From Pseudomonas sp. NFIX28 (lineage in GTDB: Bacteria; Pseudomonadota; Gammaproteobacteria; Pseudomonadales; Pseudomonadaceae), in NCBI RefSeq assembly GCF_900107395.1, contig NZ_FNPW01000014.1, positions 115,216 through 179,215 of the forward strand: 64,000 bases of DNA. Direction: 5' to 3'. The position numbers and the translations under genes were made by a program. How positions within the stretch are numbered: the first letter of the stretch is position 1; each line of letters starts with the position of its first letter. A model generated the notes under the pieces. The model searched no databases. It was not told the DNA's origin and saw only the letters and a program-made list of their open reading frames with translations. Positions 1 to 8,818 of this stretch are shown one piece after another.

Positions 1-24
1 GCGAGCGCGCTCGCTCCTGCAGGT
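1..24. repeat. Partial REP-like element cut by window edge
   Basis: The first bases read GCGAGCGCGCTCGCTCCTGC. This resembles one arm (ending GCTCCTGCAG) of the TGTAGGAGC-type palindromes seen elsewhere in this window. The other arm would lie before position 1. It is probably an intergenic REP element downstream of rpsT, but only half is visible. Confidence 0.4.
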
Positions 25-89
25 TTGTGCTGTGTAGGGGTGAGTTTCGCGATGGCGGTCTATGGGGTGGGGCATAAATCGCAGGCAAT

Positions 90-117
90 AAAAAACCGAC
101 CCTGAGGTCGGTTTTTT
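90..117 (-). terminator. rpsT rho-independent terminator
   Basis: A perfect hairpin has arms AAAAAACCGACC and GGTCGGTTTTTT around a CTGA loop. It lies 14 bases after the rpsT stop codon. The A and T runs on both sides mean it could terminate in both directions. Confidence 0.9.
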
Positions 118-131
118 AACAAGCGTGTCGC

Positions 132-410
132 TTAGGCTGCAGCAGCAAGGTTCAGAGCCTTGATGTGGCCATTCAGACGACCTTTATGGCGAGCAGCTTT
201 GTTCTTGTGGATGATGCCTTTATCGGCCATACGGTCGATAACTGGCACGGCCAGAACATAAGCAGCTTGCGCTTTTTCAGCGTCTTTTGCGTCGATGGCT
301 TTAACTACATTCTTGATGTAGGTACGAACCATGGAACGCAGGCTGGCGTTGTGGCTGCGACGCTTCTCAGCCTGTTTTGCACGTTTTTTGGCGGAAGGTG
401 AGTTGGCCAC
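132..410 (-). CDS. rpsT: 30S ribosomal protein S20
   Basis: This 92-aa protein is very basic and Ala/Lys-rich, beginning MANSPSAKKR and carrying the HNASLRSMVRTYIKNV segment typical of bS20, a small 16S rRNA-binding ribosomal protein. Length is normal for the family. The start codon is GTG at 408-410, preceded by GAGGAG at 418-423 with 7-base spacing. No ATG fits as well. A non-ATG start for S20 is also known in E. coli, where it takes part in autoregulation. The gene is monocistronic, with its own terminator, and diverges from murJ. Identity is secure; autoregulation here is inference. Confidence 0.97.
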   Translation of the reverse strand: MANSPSAKKRAKQAEKRRSHNASLRSMVRTYIKNVVKAIDAKDAEKAQAAYVLAVPVIDRMADKGIIHKNKAARHKGRLNGHIKALNLAAAA

Positions 411-660
411 CGTCGAGCTCCTCGAAAGACTTGGGAAATAGCTAACAAAATAGGCCGCGAATCATGCCGATGACGGAAAGACTTGTCAAGGGTAAGTGAG
501 ACGTTCCGCTGAGTGGTGGGATCTGAAGAGGCGGGATATTTATTTCCGGCGCTTGACCTGTAAACTCGCGAGCTTTGGCTCTGTGCTGTTGCGGCGCGGA
601 GTATCGCATAAGTAGGCGCATTGTTCGCCTGCTGTTTATCTACAGGCAAAAAACCTTTTC

Positions 661-2199
661 ATGAACCTGCTCAAGTCGTTGGCTGCTGTCAGCTCTATCA
701 CCATGCTTTCCCGGGTTTTGGGTTTCGTGCGCGATACCATCATTGCGCGCACATTTGGCGCCGGCATGGCGACGGACGCCTTTTTCATTGCCTTCAAGCT
801 GCCCAACCTGCTGCGCCGTATCTTTGCCGAAGGGGCTTTTTCCCAGGCTTTTGTGCCGATCCTGGCGGAATACAAAAGCCAGCAGGGTGACGAGGCGACC
901 CGCACCTTTATTGCCTATGTCTCAGGCCTGCTGACCCTGGTACTGGCGCTGGTGACGGCGCTGGGGATCATTGCCGCGCCCTGGGTGATCTGGGCGACGG
1001 CCCCGGGTTTTGCCGACACCCCGGAAAAATTCACCCTGACCACCGATCTGTTGCGGGTGACCTTTCCTTATATATTGCTGATCTCGCTGTCTTCCCTGGC
1101 CGGCGCAATCCTCAATACCTGGAACCGCTTTTCGGTCCCGGCGTTCGTGCCGACGCTGCTGAACGTCGCCATGATCATCTTTGCGGTTTTCCTGACGCCA
1201 TATTTCGATCCTCCGGTCATGGCCCTGGGCTGGGCGGTCCTGGCGGGTGGCCTGGCGCAATTGCTGTACCAGCTGCCGCACCTGAAAAAAATCGGCATGC
1301 TCGTGCTGCCGCGCCTGAACCTGCGCGATACCGGGGTGTGGCGGGTGCTGAAGCAGATGCTGCCGGCCATTCTCGGGGTCTCGGTGAGCCAGATTTCGCT
1401 GATCATCAACACCATCTTCGCCTCGTTCCTGGTGGCTGGCTCGGTGTCCTGGATGTATTACGCCGATCGCCTGATGGAGCTGCCTTCGGGAGTTCTGGGC
1501 GTGGCCCTGGGCACAATCCTGCTGCCGACGCTGGCCAAGACTTACGCCAACAAGGATCGGCATGAATATTCGCGGATTCTCGATTGGGGCCTGCGCCTGT
1601 GTTTCATGCTGGTGCTGCCTTGTGCGCTGGCGCTGGGAATCCTGGCCGAGCCGTTGACGGTGTCGCTGTTCCAGTACGGCCAGTTCAGCGCCTTCGATGC
1701 TTCGATGACCCAGCGTGCGCTGGTCGCATATTCGGTCGGCCTGCTCGCAATCATTGTGGTCAAGGTCCTGGCGCCGGGCTTCTATGCCCAGCAGAACATC
1801 CGCACGCCGGTGAAAATCGCGATCTTTACCCTGATCGTCACGCAACTGCTGAACCTGGCATTTATCGGCCCGCTGAAACATGCGGGCCTGGCGCTGGCGA
1901 TCAGTGCCGGGGCCTGCATCAACGCCGGTCTGCTGTTCTATCAGCTGCGCAAGCAGCAAATGTTCCTGCCGCAGCCTGGTTGGGGCAAGTTTGCCCTCAA
2001 GCTGGTCATTGCGGTGAGCGTGATGTCGGCGGTATTGCTGGGGCTGATGCAGTTCATGCCAGCCTGGGATCAGGGGCATATGCTCGCGCGTTTCCTGCGT
2101 CTGGGCGTGCTGGTGATCGCAGGCGTGGCGGTCTATTTCGGCATGCTGGCATTGCTCGGCTTCCGTTTGCGCGACTTCAATCGCAAGGCGTTGCACTGA
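661..2199 (+). CDS. murJ: Lipid II flippase MurJ
   Basis: This 512-aa polytopic inner-membrane protein of the MVF/MOP family flips lipid II across the cytoplasmic membrane for peptidoglycan synthesis. The N terminus (MNLLKSLAAVSSITMLSRVLGFVRD) carries the conserved SRVLGFVRD motif, and hydrophobic segments occur throughout, consistent with about 14 helices. The length is typical. The start is ATG at 661; the upstream Shine-Dalgarno is weak. It precedes ribF-ileS-lspA-fkpB-ispH in the same orientation, the usual Pseudomonas order. It is distinct from the MurJ-like PslK at 26,582. Confidence 0.96.
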   Translation: MNLLKSLAAVSSITMLSRVLGFVRDTIIARTFGAGMATDAFFIAFKLPNLLRRIFAEGAFSQAFVPILAEYKSQQGDEATRTFIAYVSGLLTLVLALVTALGIIAAPWVIWATAPGFADTPEKFTLTTDLLRVTFPYILLISLSSLAGAILNTWNRFSVPAFVPTLLNVAMIIFAVFLTPYFDPPVMALGWAVLAGGLAQLLYQLPHLKKIGMLVLPRLNLRDTGVWRVLKQMLPAILGVSVSQISLIINTIFASFLVAGSVSWMYYADRLMELPSGVLGVALGTILLPTLAKTYANKDRHEYSRILDWGLRLCFMLVLPCALALGILAEPLTVSLFQYGQFSAFDASMTQRALVAYSVGLLAIIVVKVLAPGFYAQQNIRTPVKIAIFTLIVTQLLNLAFIGPLKHAGLALAISAGACINAGLLFYQLRKQQMFLPQPGWGKFALKLVIAVSVMSAVLLGLMQFMPAWDQGHMLARFLRLGVLVIAGVAVYFGMLALLGFRLRDFNRKALH

Positions 2200-2266
2200 G
2201 GTCCTGGGCCCCGTGAGCGTCGGCGAGGCAGTGGTTTTGTCGGTTCGATCACTTTGGCGCGTGCTG

Positions 2267-2300
2267 TTGCCTGTCGCCGGCCGTCGGGTGTGGTTATAAT
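2267..2300 (+). promoter_or_regulatory. Candidate ribF promoter
   Basis: A perfect TATAAT lies at 2295-2300 in the murJ-ribF gap, 28 bases before the chosen ribF start. No good -35 sits at 17 bases. TTGCCT at 2267 is too far upstream at 22 bases, so the assignment rests on the -10 alone. Confidence 0.4.
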
Positions 2301-2328
2301 CGGCCACTTTATGAGCAAGAAGCGCGTT

Positions 2329-3273
2329 ATGCAGCTGGTCCGAGGCCTCCACAACCTGCGCCCCCAGCATCGGGGCTGTGTCGCCACTATTGGCAACTTC
2401 GACGGTGTTCACCGCGGCCACCAGGCAATCCTGGGCCGGCTGCGGGAGCGTGCGCTTGAATTGGGCGTGCCCAGCTGCGTGGTGATATTCGAGCCGCAGC
2501 CGCGCGAGTTCTTCGCCCCCGATACCGCTCCAGCCCGCCTGGCACGCTTGCGTGACAAGCTGCAGCTGCTGGCGGAGGAGGGCGTCGACCGGGTCTTGTG
2601 CCTGGCGTTCAACCAGCGCTTGAGCAAGCTCAGCGCCAGTGAGTTCGTCGAGACGATCCTGGTCGACGGCCTGGGTGTGCAGCACCTGGAAGTCGGCGAC
2701 GATTTTCGCTTTGGTTGCGACCGCGTCGGAGACTTCGATTTCCTGCAGAAGGCCGGCATTACCCACGGTTTTACCGTAGAAGCCGCGCAGACCGTCGAGC
2801 TGGATGGCCTGCGCGTCAGCAGCACCCAGGTTCGCAATGCGCTGGCGGCTGCCGATTTTGCATTGGCCGAGCGTCTGCTCGGCCGCCCGTTCCGCATCGC
2901 CGGACGGGTCTTGCACGGGCAGAAGCTGGCGCGCCAATTGGGCACGCCTACCATCAATGTGCAGCTCAAGCGCCGTCGCGTACCGCTGTCCGGGGTGTAC
3001 CTGGTCGATGTCGATATCGACGGCAAGACCTGGCCGGGCGTCGCCAATATCGGCGTGCGGCCGACGGTTGCAGGTGATGGCAAGGCCCACCTGGAAGTTC
3101 ATCTTTTAGATTTTGCCGGCGATCTGTATGACCGGCGTTTGACGGTGGTTTTCCACCAAAAGCTGCGTGAAGAGCAGCGTTTCGCCTCTCTGGAGGCGCT
3201 GAAGACGGCGATCAACGCGGATGTCGCCGCCGCCCGTGCCGAAATTGCACGTATCCATAGCGCCAATCGCTAA
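2329..3273 (+). CDS. ribF: Bifunctional riboflavin kinase/FAD synthetase
   Basis: This 314-aa protein phosphorylates riboflavin to FMN and adenylylates FMN to FAD in the cytoplasm. The N-terminal nucleotidyltransferase domain starts with the GNFDGVHRGHQ motif near residues 24-34. The C-terminal riboflavin kinase domain includes GRVLHGQKLARQLGTPT. The start is placed at ATG 2329 (MQLVRGLHNLRP), which gives the usual Pseudomonas N terminus. An in-frame ATG at 2311 would add six residues. It lies 13 bases upstream of ileS, so the two are probably co-transcribed. Confidence 0.95.
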   Translation: MQLVRGLHNLRPQHRGCVATIGNFDGVHRGHQAILGRLRERALELGVPSCVVIFEPQPREFFAPDTAPARLARLRDKLQLLAEEGVDRVLCLAFNQRLSKLSASEFVETILVDGLGVQHLEVGDDFRFGCDRVGDFDFLQKAGITHGFTVEAAQTVELDGLRVSSTQVRNALAAADFALAERLLGRPFRIAGRVLHGQKLARQLGTPTINVQLKRRRVPLSGVYLVDVDIDGKTWPGVANIGVRPTVAGDGKAHLEVHLLDFAGDLYDRRLTVVFHQKLREEQRFASLEALKTAINADVAAARAEIARIHSANR

Positions 3274-3286
3274 TGAAGAGCCTTAA

Positions 3287-6118
3287 ATGACCGACTATAA
3301 AGCCACGCTAAACCTTCCGGACACCGCCTTCCCAATGAAGGCCGGCCTGCCTCAGCGCGAACCGCAGATTCTGCAGCGCTGGGACAGCATTGGCCTGTAC
3401 GGTAAGTTGCGCGAAATTGGCAAGGATCGTCCGAAGTTCGTTCTTCACGACGGTCCGCCTTACGCCAACGGCTCGATTCACATCGGTCATGCGGTCAACA
3501 AGATTCTCAAGGACATGATTATCCGCTCGAAGACCTTGGCGGGCTTCGATGCGCCTTACGTTCCAGGCTGGGACTGCCATGGCCTGCCGATCGAGCACAA
3601 GGTCGAAGTCACCCACGGCAAGAACCTGTCCTCGGACAAGACCCGCGAGCTGTGCCGCGCCTACGCCACCGAGCAGATCGAAGGCCAGAAGGCCGAGTTC
3701 ATCCGCCTGGGCGTGCTGGGCGACTGGGCCAACCCGTACAAGACCATGGACTTTGCCAACGAGGCCGGGGAAATCCGTGCCCTGGCGGAAATGGTCAAGG
3801 GTGGCTTCGTGTTCAAGGGCCTCAAGCCGGTGAACTGGTGCTTCGACTGCGGCTCGGCCCTGGCTGAAGCGGAAGTCGAATACCAGGACAAGAAGTCCTC
3901 GACCATCGACGTAGCCTTCCCGATTGCCGACGAAGACAAGCTGGCGGCGGCCTTTGGCCTGGCCAAGCTGAGCAAGCCGGCTTCGATCGTGATCTGGACC
4001 ACCACTCCGTGGACCATCCCGGCCAACCAGGCGTTGAACGTTCACCCTGAGTTCAACTACGCCCTGGTCGATGCTGGCGACAAGCTGCTGGTGCTGGCCG
4101 AAGAGCTGGTGGAGTCCTGCCTGGCCCGCTACAACCTCGAAGGCTCGGTGATCGCCACCGCCCCGGGTTCGGCGCTGGAGCTGATCAACTTCCGTCACCC
4201 GTTCTACGATCGCCTGTCGCCGGTCTACTTGGCTGAATACGTCGAGCTGGGCGCGGGTACCGGCGTGGTTCACTCCTCGCCAGCCTACGGCGAAGACGAC
4301 TTCGTGACCTGCAAGCGCTACGGCATGGTCAACGATGACATCCTCAATCCAGTGCAGAGCAATGGCGTGTACGCCAGCTCGCTGGAATTCTTCGGCGGCC
4401 AGTTCATCTGGAAGGCCAACCCGGCGATCGTCGACAAGCTGACCGAAGTCGGTGCGCTGCTGCACACCGAAACCATCAGCCACAGCTACATGCATTGCTG
4501 GCGCCACAAGACTCCGCTGATCTACCGCGCCACCGCGCAGTGGTTCGTCGGCATGGACAAACAGCCAACCAGCGGCAACACCCTGCGCCAGCGCGCATTG
4601 CAGGCCATCGAAGAGACTCAGTTCGTGCCGGCCTGGGGCCAGGCGCGCCTGCATTCGATGATCGCCAACCGTCCGGATTGGTGCATCTCCCGCCAGCGCA
4701 ACTGGGGTGTGCCGATCCCGTTCTTCCTGCACAAGGAAAGCGGCGACCTGCACCCACGCACCGTCGAGTTGATGGAAGAAGTTGCCAAGCGCGTCGAGCA
4801 CGAAGGCATCGAAGCTTGGTTCAAGATGGACGCGGCCGAGTTGCTGGGCGACGAAGCCGCGCAATACGACAAGATCAGCGACACCCTGGACGTCTGGTTC
4901 GACTCCGGCACCACGCACTGGCACGTACTGCGCGGCTCGCACTCGATGGGCCACGCCAGCGGTCCGCGTGCCGACCTGTACCTGGAAGGTTCCGACCAGC
5001 ACCGCGGCTGGTTCCACTCGTCGCTGCTGACTGGCTGCGCGATTGATGGCAATGCGCCGTATCGCGAGCTACTGACCCACGGTTTCACCGTCGACGAGAA
5101 CGGTCGCAAGATGTCCAAGTCCCTGGGCAACGTGATCGCGCCGCAGAAAGTCAACGACACCCTGGGCGCCGACATCATGCGCCTGTGGGTCTCGGCCACC
5201 GACTACTCCGGCGAAATGGCGGTTTCCGACCAGATCCTGCAGCGCAGCGCCGATGCCTACCGGCGTATCCGCAACACCGCCCGCTTCCTGCTCTCCAACC
5301 TGAGCGGCTTCAACCCGGCCACCGATATCCTGCCGGCCGAAGAAATGCTCGCGCTGGACCGTTGGGCCGTGGACCGCACCCTGCTGCTGCAGCGCGAGCT
5401 GGAACTGCACTACGGTGAATACCGCTTCTGGAACGTCTACTCCAAGGTGCACAACTTCTGCGTGCAGGAGCTGGGCGGCTTCTACCTGGACATCATCAAG
5501 GACCGCCAGTACACCACCGGCGCCAACAGCAAGGCCCGTCGTTCGTGCCAGACCGCGCTGTTCCACATCTCCGAAGCGCTGGTGCGCTGGATCGCGCCGA
5601 TCCTGGCCTTCACCGCCGACGAGCTGTGGCAGTACCTGCCGGGCGAGCGCAATGAGTCGGTGATGCTCAATACCTGGTACCAGGGCCTCAGCGAACTGCC
5701 GGAAGGCTTCGAGCTGGATCGTGCCTACTGGGACCGGATCATGGCGGTCAAGGTCGCGGTCAACAAGGAAATGGAAATCCAGCGCGCGGCCAAGGCCGTC
5801 GGTGGCAACCTGCAAGCCGAAGTGACCCTGTACGCCGAGGACGCGCTGAGCGCCGACCTGGCCAAGCTGAGCAACGAGCTGCGTTTCGTGCTGATCACCT
5901 CCACCGCCAGCGTCGCGCCTTTCGTGCAGGCACCGGCGGATGCGGTGGAAACCGAAGTCGCCGGCCTCAAGCTGAAAGTGGTCAAGTCGAGCTTCGCCAA
6001 GTGCGCCCGTTGCTGGCACTGCCGTGAAGACGTCGGCGTGCACCCAGAGCACCCGGAAATCTGCGGTCGCTGCGTCGACAACATCAGCGGCGAAGGCGAG
6101 GTTCGTCACTATGCCTAA
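3287..6118 (+). CDS. ileS: Isoleucyl-tRNA synthetase
   Basis: This 943-aa class I aminoacyl-tRNA synthetase charges tRNA-Ile. It has the HIGH-type motif within YANGSIHIGHAVNK near residue 65 and KMSKSLGN near residue 607. The large CP1 editing insertion lies between them. A C-terminal zinc finger is visible (CARCWHC and CGRC in the last 45 residues). Full length for the bacterial IleS1 type. The 3' end overlaps lspA by 8 bases, indicating translational coupling. Confidence 0.98.
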   Translation: MTDYKATLNLPDTAFPMKAGLPQREPQILQRWDSIGLYGKLREIGKDRPKFVLHDGPPYANGSIHIGHAVNKILKDMIIRSKTLAGFDAPYVPGWDCHGLPIEHKVEVTHGKNLSSDKTRELCRAYATEQIEGQKAEFIRLGVLGDWANPYKTMDFANEAGEIRALAEMVKGGFVFKGLKPVNWCFDCGSALAEAEVEYQDKKSSTIDVAFPIADEDKLAAAFGLAKLSKPASIVIWTTTPWTIPANQALNVHPEFNYALVDAGDKLLVLAEELVESCLARYNLEGSVIATAPGSALELINFRHPFYDRLSPVYLAEYVELGAGTGVVHSSPAYGEDDFVTCKRYGMVNDDILNPVQSNGVYASSLEFFGGQFIWKANPAIVDKLTEVGALLHTETISHSYMHCWRHKTPLIYRATAQWFVGMDKQPTSGNTLRQRALQAIEETQFVPAWGQARLHSMIANRPDWCISRQRNWGVPIPFFLHKESGDLHPRTVELMEEVAKRVEHEGIEAWFKMDAAELLGDEAAQYDKISDTLDVWFDSGTTHWHVLRGSHSMGHASGPRADLYLEGSDQHRGWFHSSLLTGCAIDGNAPYRELLTHGFTVDENGRKMSKSLGNVIAPQKVNDTLGADIMRLWVSATDYSGEMAVSDQILQRSADAYRRIRNTARFLLSNLSGFNPATDILPAEEMLALDRWAVDRTLLLQRELELHYGEYRFWNVYSKVHNFCVQELGGFYLDIIKDRQYTTGANSKARRSCQTALFHISEALVRWIAPILAFTADELWQYLPGERNESVMLNTWYQGLSELPEGFELDRAYWDRIMAVKVAVNKEMEIQRAAKAVGGNLQAEVTLYAEDALSADLAKLSNELRFVLITSTASVAPFVQAPADAVETEVAGLKLKVVKSSFAKCARCWHCREDVGVHPEHPEICGRCVDNISGEGEVRHYA

Positions 6119-6623
6119 TGCCGCGGGCCGTTTCGGCCGTCTGGGCTGGCTGTGGTTGAGCCTGCTGGTCCTGGTCATCGACCAGGCCAGCAAGCTGCAC
6201 TTCGAAAGCTCGCTGACGATGTACCAGCAGATCGTGGTGATCCCGGATTACTTCAGCTGGACCCTGGCCTACAACACCGGTGCGGCGTTCAGCTTCCTGG
6301 CGGACAGCTCGGGCTGGCAACGCTGGCTGTTTGCACTGATCGCCGTCGTGGTCAGCGCGGTGCTGGTGGTCTGGCTCAAGCGCCTGGGGCGCAACGAAAC
6401 CTGGCTGGCAGTCGCCCTGGCACTGGTGCTGGGGGGGGCGCTGGGCAACCTGTACGACCGCGTTGCCCTGGGCCATGTGATCGATTTCATCCTGGTGCAT
6501 TGGCAGAACCGCTGGTATTTCCCGGCGTTCAACTTTGCCGACAGCGCCATCAGCGTGGGTGCGGTGATGCTTGCGCTGGATATGTTCAAAAGCAAGAAAA
6601 CCGGAGAAGCCGTCCATGACTGA
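6111..6623 (+). CDS. lspA: Lipoprotein signal peptidase
   Basis: This 170-aa inner-membrane aspartyl protease removes signal peptides from diacylglyceryl prolipoproteins. Four hydrophobic segments are visible. The conserved blocks are YNTGAAFSFL, GNLYDR and FNFADS, the last two holding the catalytic aspartates. The start is ATG at 6111, inside the end of ileS, and the stop overlaps the ATG of fkpB. This is the classic ileS-lspA-fkpB operon. Confidence 0.97.
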   Translation: MPNAAGRFGRLGWLWLSLLVLVIDQASKLHFESSLTMYQQIVVIPDYFSWTLAYNTGAAFSFLADSSGWQRWLFALIAVVVSAVLVVWLKRLGRNETWLAVALALVLGGALGNLYDRVALGHVIDFILVHWQNRWYFPAFNFADSAISVGAVMLALDMFKSKKTGEAVHD

Positions 6624-7068
6624 ACAGGCATCGGCTGGGCAACGCATTGGCCAGAACACGGAAGTCACTTTGCATTTCGCGTTGCGCCTGGAGAACGGCG
6701 ACACCGTGGACAGCACCTTCGACAAGGCCCCGGCGACCTTCAAGGTCGGCGACGGCAACCTGCTGCCAGGTTTTGAAGCGGCCCTGTTCGGCTTCAAGGC
6801 GGGCGACAAGCGTAGCCTGACCATCGAGCCGGAAAACGCCTTTGGCCAGCCGAACCCGCAAAACGTGCAGATCATCCCGCGTTCGCAGTTCCAGGACATG
6901 GAGCTGTCCGAAGGCCTGCTGGTGATCTTCAACGATGCGGCGAATACCGAGCTGCCAGGCGTGGTCAAAGCCTTCGATGACGCCCAGGTGACGGTTGATT
7001 TCAATCATCCGTTGGCCGGTAAAACCTTGACCTTTGATGTCGAGATCATCGACGTTAAAGCGCTTTAA
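6616..7068 (+). CDS. fkpB: FKBP-type peptidyl-prolyl cis-trans isomerase
   Basis: This 150-aa protein belongs to the SlpA/FkpB class of FKBP prolyl isomerases. It has the FKBP sheet motifs VTLHFALRLENGDTVDSTF and GNLLPGFEAALFGFKAGD, with an IF-type insertion between the FKBP strands. The start is ATG 6616, overlapping the lspA stop by 8 bases. No signal peptide is seen, so it is probably cytoplasmic. It lies between lspA and ispH, as in other gammaproteobacteria. Confidence 0.94.
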   Translation: MTEQASAGQRIGQNTEVTLHFALRLENGDTVDSTFDKAPATFKVGDGNLLPGFEAALFGFKAGDKRSLTIEPENAFGQPNPQNVQIIPRSQFQDMELSEGLLVIFNDAANTELPGVVKAFDDAQVTVDFNHPLAGKTLTFDVEIIDVKAL

Positions 7069-7070
7069 CC

Positions 7071-7158
7071 CTGTAGGAGCAAGCTTGCTGGCGATGAATG
7101 CCTGACATTCGACATCGTCGTTACTGGCATACCGCCATCGCTAGCAAGCTGGCTCCTG
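7071..7158. repeat. REP-like inverted repeat, fkpB-ispH gap
   Basis: The left arm (TGTAGGAGCAAGCTTGCTGG followed by CGATG) and the imperfect right arm (CATCGCTAGCAAGCTGGCTCCTG) form a long interrupted palindrome. This is typical of Pseudomonas intergenic REP/BIME elements. A second copy family member lies at 52,272-52,383. Confidence 0.8.
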
Positions 7159-7212
7159 GATAAGTTTTCTACTGTTTTCGCTACTTCTTGCGCGCAAGAC
7201 ACGAGGCACAGC

Positions 7213-8160
7213 ATGCAAATCAAACTCGCCAACCCCCGTGGCTTCTGCGCTGGCGTGGACCGCGCGATCGAAATCGTTAACCGCGCCCTGGAGGTCTTCG
7301 GGCCGCCGATCTATGTGCGCCATGAAGTGGTGCACAACAAATTTGTCGTCGAAGACCTGCGCGCTCGCGGCGCGATCTTTGTCGAGGAGCTGGACCAGGT
7401 GCCGGATGACGTCATCGTGATCTTCAGCGCCCACGGCGTCTCCCAGGCCGTACGCAGCGAAGCGGCAGGCCGTGGCCTGAAAGTCTTCGATGCAACCTGC
7501 CCGCTGGTGACCAAGGTGCATATCGAAGTGGCGCGCTACAGCCGCGACGGTCGCGAATGCATCCTGATCGGCCATGCCGGCCACCCGGAAGTCGAAGGCA
7601 CCATGGGCCAGTACGACGCCAGCAATGGCGGCGCGATCTACCTGGTGGAAGACGAGCAGGACGTCGCCGCGCTGCAGGTACGCAACCCTGACAAGCTGGC
7701 ATTCGTTACCCAGACCACCTTGTCGATGGACGACACCAGTCGCGTCATCGACGCCCTGCGCCAACGTTTCCCGGCCATTGGCGGGCCGCGCAAGGACGAT
7801 ATCTGCTACGCCACGCAGAACCGTCAGGACGCGGTCAAGCAGCTGGCCGACGAGTGCGATGTGGTGTTGGTGGTGGGCAGCCCGAACAGCTCCAACTCCA
7901 ACCGCCTGCGTGAGCTGGCCGAACGCATGGCCACCCCGGCGTATCTGATCGACGGCGCCGAGGACATGCAACGCAGCTGGTTCGACGGCGTCGAGCGTAT
8001 CGGCATCACCGCCGGGGCTTCGGCTCCCGAGGTCCTGGTGCGGGGCGTGATCGAGCAACTGCACGCCTGGGGCGCCACCGGCGCGGACGAACTGGCCGGT
8101 CGCGAAGAAAACATCACCTTCTCCATGCCCAAGGAGCTGCGCGTTCGCTCGCTGCTCTGA
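7213..8160 (+). CDS. ispH: 4-hydroxy-3-methylbut-2-enyl diphosphate reductase
   Basis: This 315-aa iron-sulfur enzyme performs the last step of the MEP isoprenoid pathway, making IPP and DMAPP from HMBPP. The three cluster-ligating cysteines are visible: C12 in PRGFCAGVDRA, one in FDATCPLVTKVH, and one in DICYATQNRQ. The SPNSSNSNRL substrate-binding segment is also present. Full length. It ends directly against the convergent fimT gene with no gap, leaving no room for a dedicated terminator. Confidence 0.97.
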   Translation: MQIKLANPRGFCAGVDRAIEIVNRALEVFGPPIYVRHEVVHNKFVVEDLRARGAIFVEELDQVPDDVIVIFSAHGVSQAVRSEAAGRGLKVFDATCPLVTKVHIEVARYSRDGRECILIGHAGHPEVEGTMGQYDASNGGAIYLVEDEQDVAALQVRNPDKLAFVTQTTLSMDDTSRVIDALRQRFPAIGGPRKDDICYATQNRQDAVKQLADECDVVLVVGSPNSSNSNRLRELAERMATPAYLIDGAEDMQRSWFDGVERIGITAGASAPEVLVRGVIEQLHAWGATGADELAGREENITFSMPKELRVRSLL

Positions 8161-8685
8161 TCAACCGCGTTCATCGCACAGTGCCTGCGCCGTCTTGTCG
8201 CTGCGCAGGCTGACCCGCCCGCTGCGAGAAAGCACCACCTGGTGCTGGCTGACTCCCGATTCGACCGCGCAAATGTGCAGGGTCCCGGCCTGAAAGGCAC
8301 CGCTGGGCAGATGCGGATCGCCCAGGCCACTGAAACGCACGTAATGCTGCACCGGGCGATTGCCGACAATCGCCACCCGGGCGTCCCCCCGCCGTTCAAG
8401 CAGCACCGGGTTGTCGCTGTCCTGCGAACCCTCGCCACTGATATCCAGAATGATCCGCCAGCCCTGGCTCCAATCGTCGTTCACGCCATGAATCACGGTT
8501 CGTTGCTGGCGCAGGATGGCTTCGGTGCGCGCGTTGCGAATGCCGCTGGCAAGCATCTGTGCGGCATCCAGCCGGCGTGTCGACTGCAGCAGCTCGCCAA
8601 ATGACGTGCTCGCGAACAGCATCAACAGGCTGGCAAGCGCCAGGGCGACGACTATCTCGATCAGGCTGAAACCCTTCTGCAACAT
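8161..8685 (-). CDS. fimT: FimT/GspH-type pseudopilin
   Basis: This 174-aa type IV pilin-like protein has the class III leader MLQKG^FSLIEIV, processed by PilD, and a hydrophobic N-terminal helix. In other species FimT proteins bind DNA during natural transformation through a basic C-terminal GRxR-type motif. Here SGRVSLRSDK near residue 160 is comparable. The start is ATG 8683-8685. Unlike the rest of the minor pilin set it is transcribed divergently from fimU. FimT rather than FimU is assigned from gene context, so the name is less certain than the family. Confidence 0.8.
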   Translation of the reverse strand: MLQKGFSLIEIVVALALASLLMLFASTSFGELLQSTRRLDAAQMLASGIRNARTEAILRQQRTVIHGVNDDWSQGWRIILDISGEGSQDSDNPVLLERRGDARVAIVGNRPVQHYVRFSGLGDPHLPSGAFQAGTLHICAVESGVSQHQVVLSRSGRVSLRSDKTAQALCDERG

Positions 8686-8713
8686 GGTCTTCCCTCCATG
8701 GAATGCGACTGGT

Positions 8714-8732
8714 CCGGACAATCCTTGTCCGG
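8714..8732. promoter_or_regulatory. Perfect palindrome between fimT and fimU
   Basis: CCGGACA-ATCCT-TGTCCGG is a perfect 7-5-7 inverted repeat in the divergent fimT/fimU region. It shares the GACA-N5-TGTC core with the palindrome upstream of pilA (46,753-46,769). This suggests an operator common to pilin promoters, possibly for PilR. No sigma54 promoter was found next to it. Confidence 0.5.
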
Positions 8733-8818
8733 CCATTGAGCAAAACCGCGAACGCTCGGTCTATGAATGTTCGAAGTGCCAGAGCCAGTTATAGCCGCTG
8801 GCCGCTCAAGGGGATGGC

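Noticed and set aside
922..3102. Long open frame of 726 codons antisense to murJ and ribF
   Set aside because: It follows from high GC at third positions of the plus-strand genes. The protein is His/Gln/Arg-rich with no recognisable domain.
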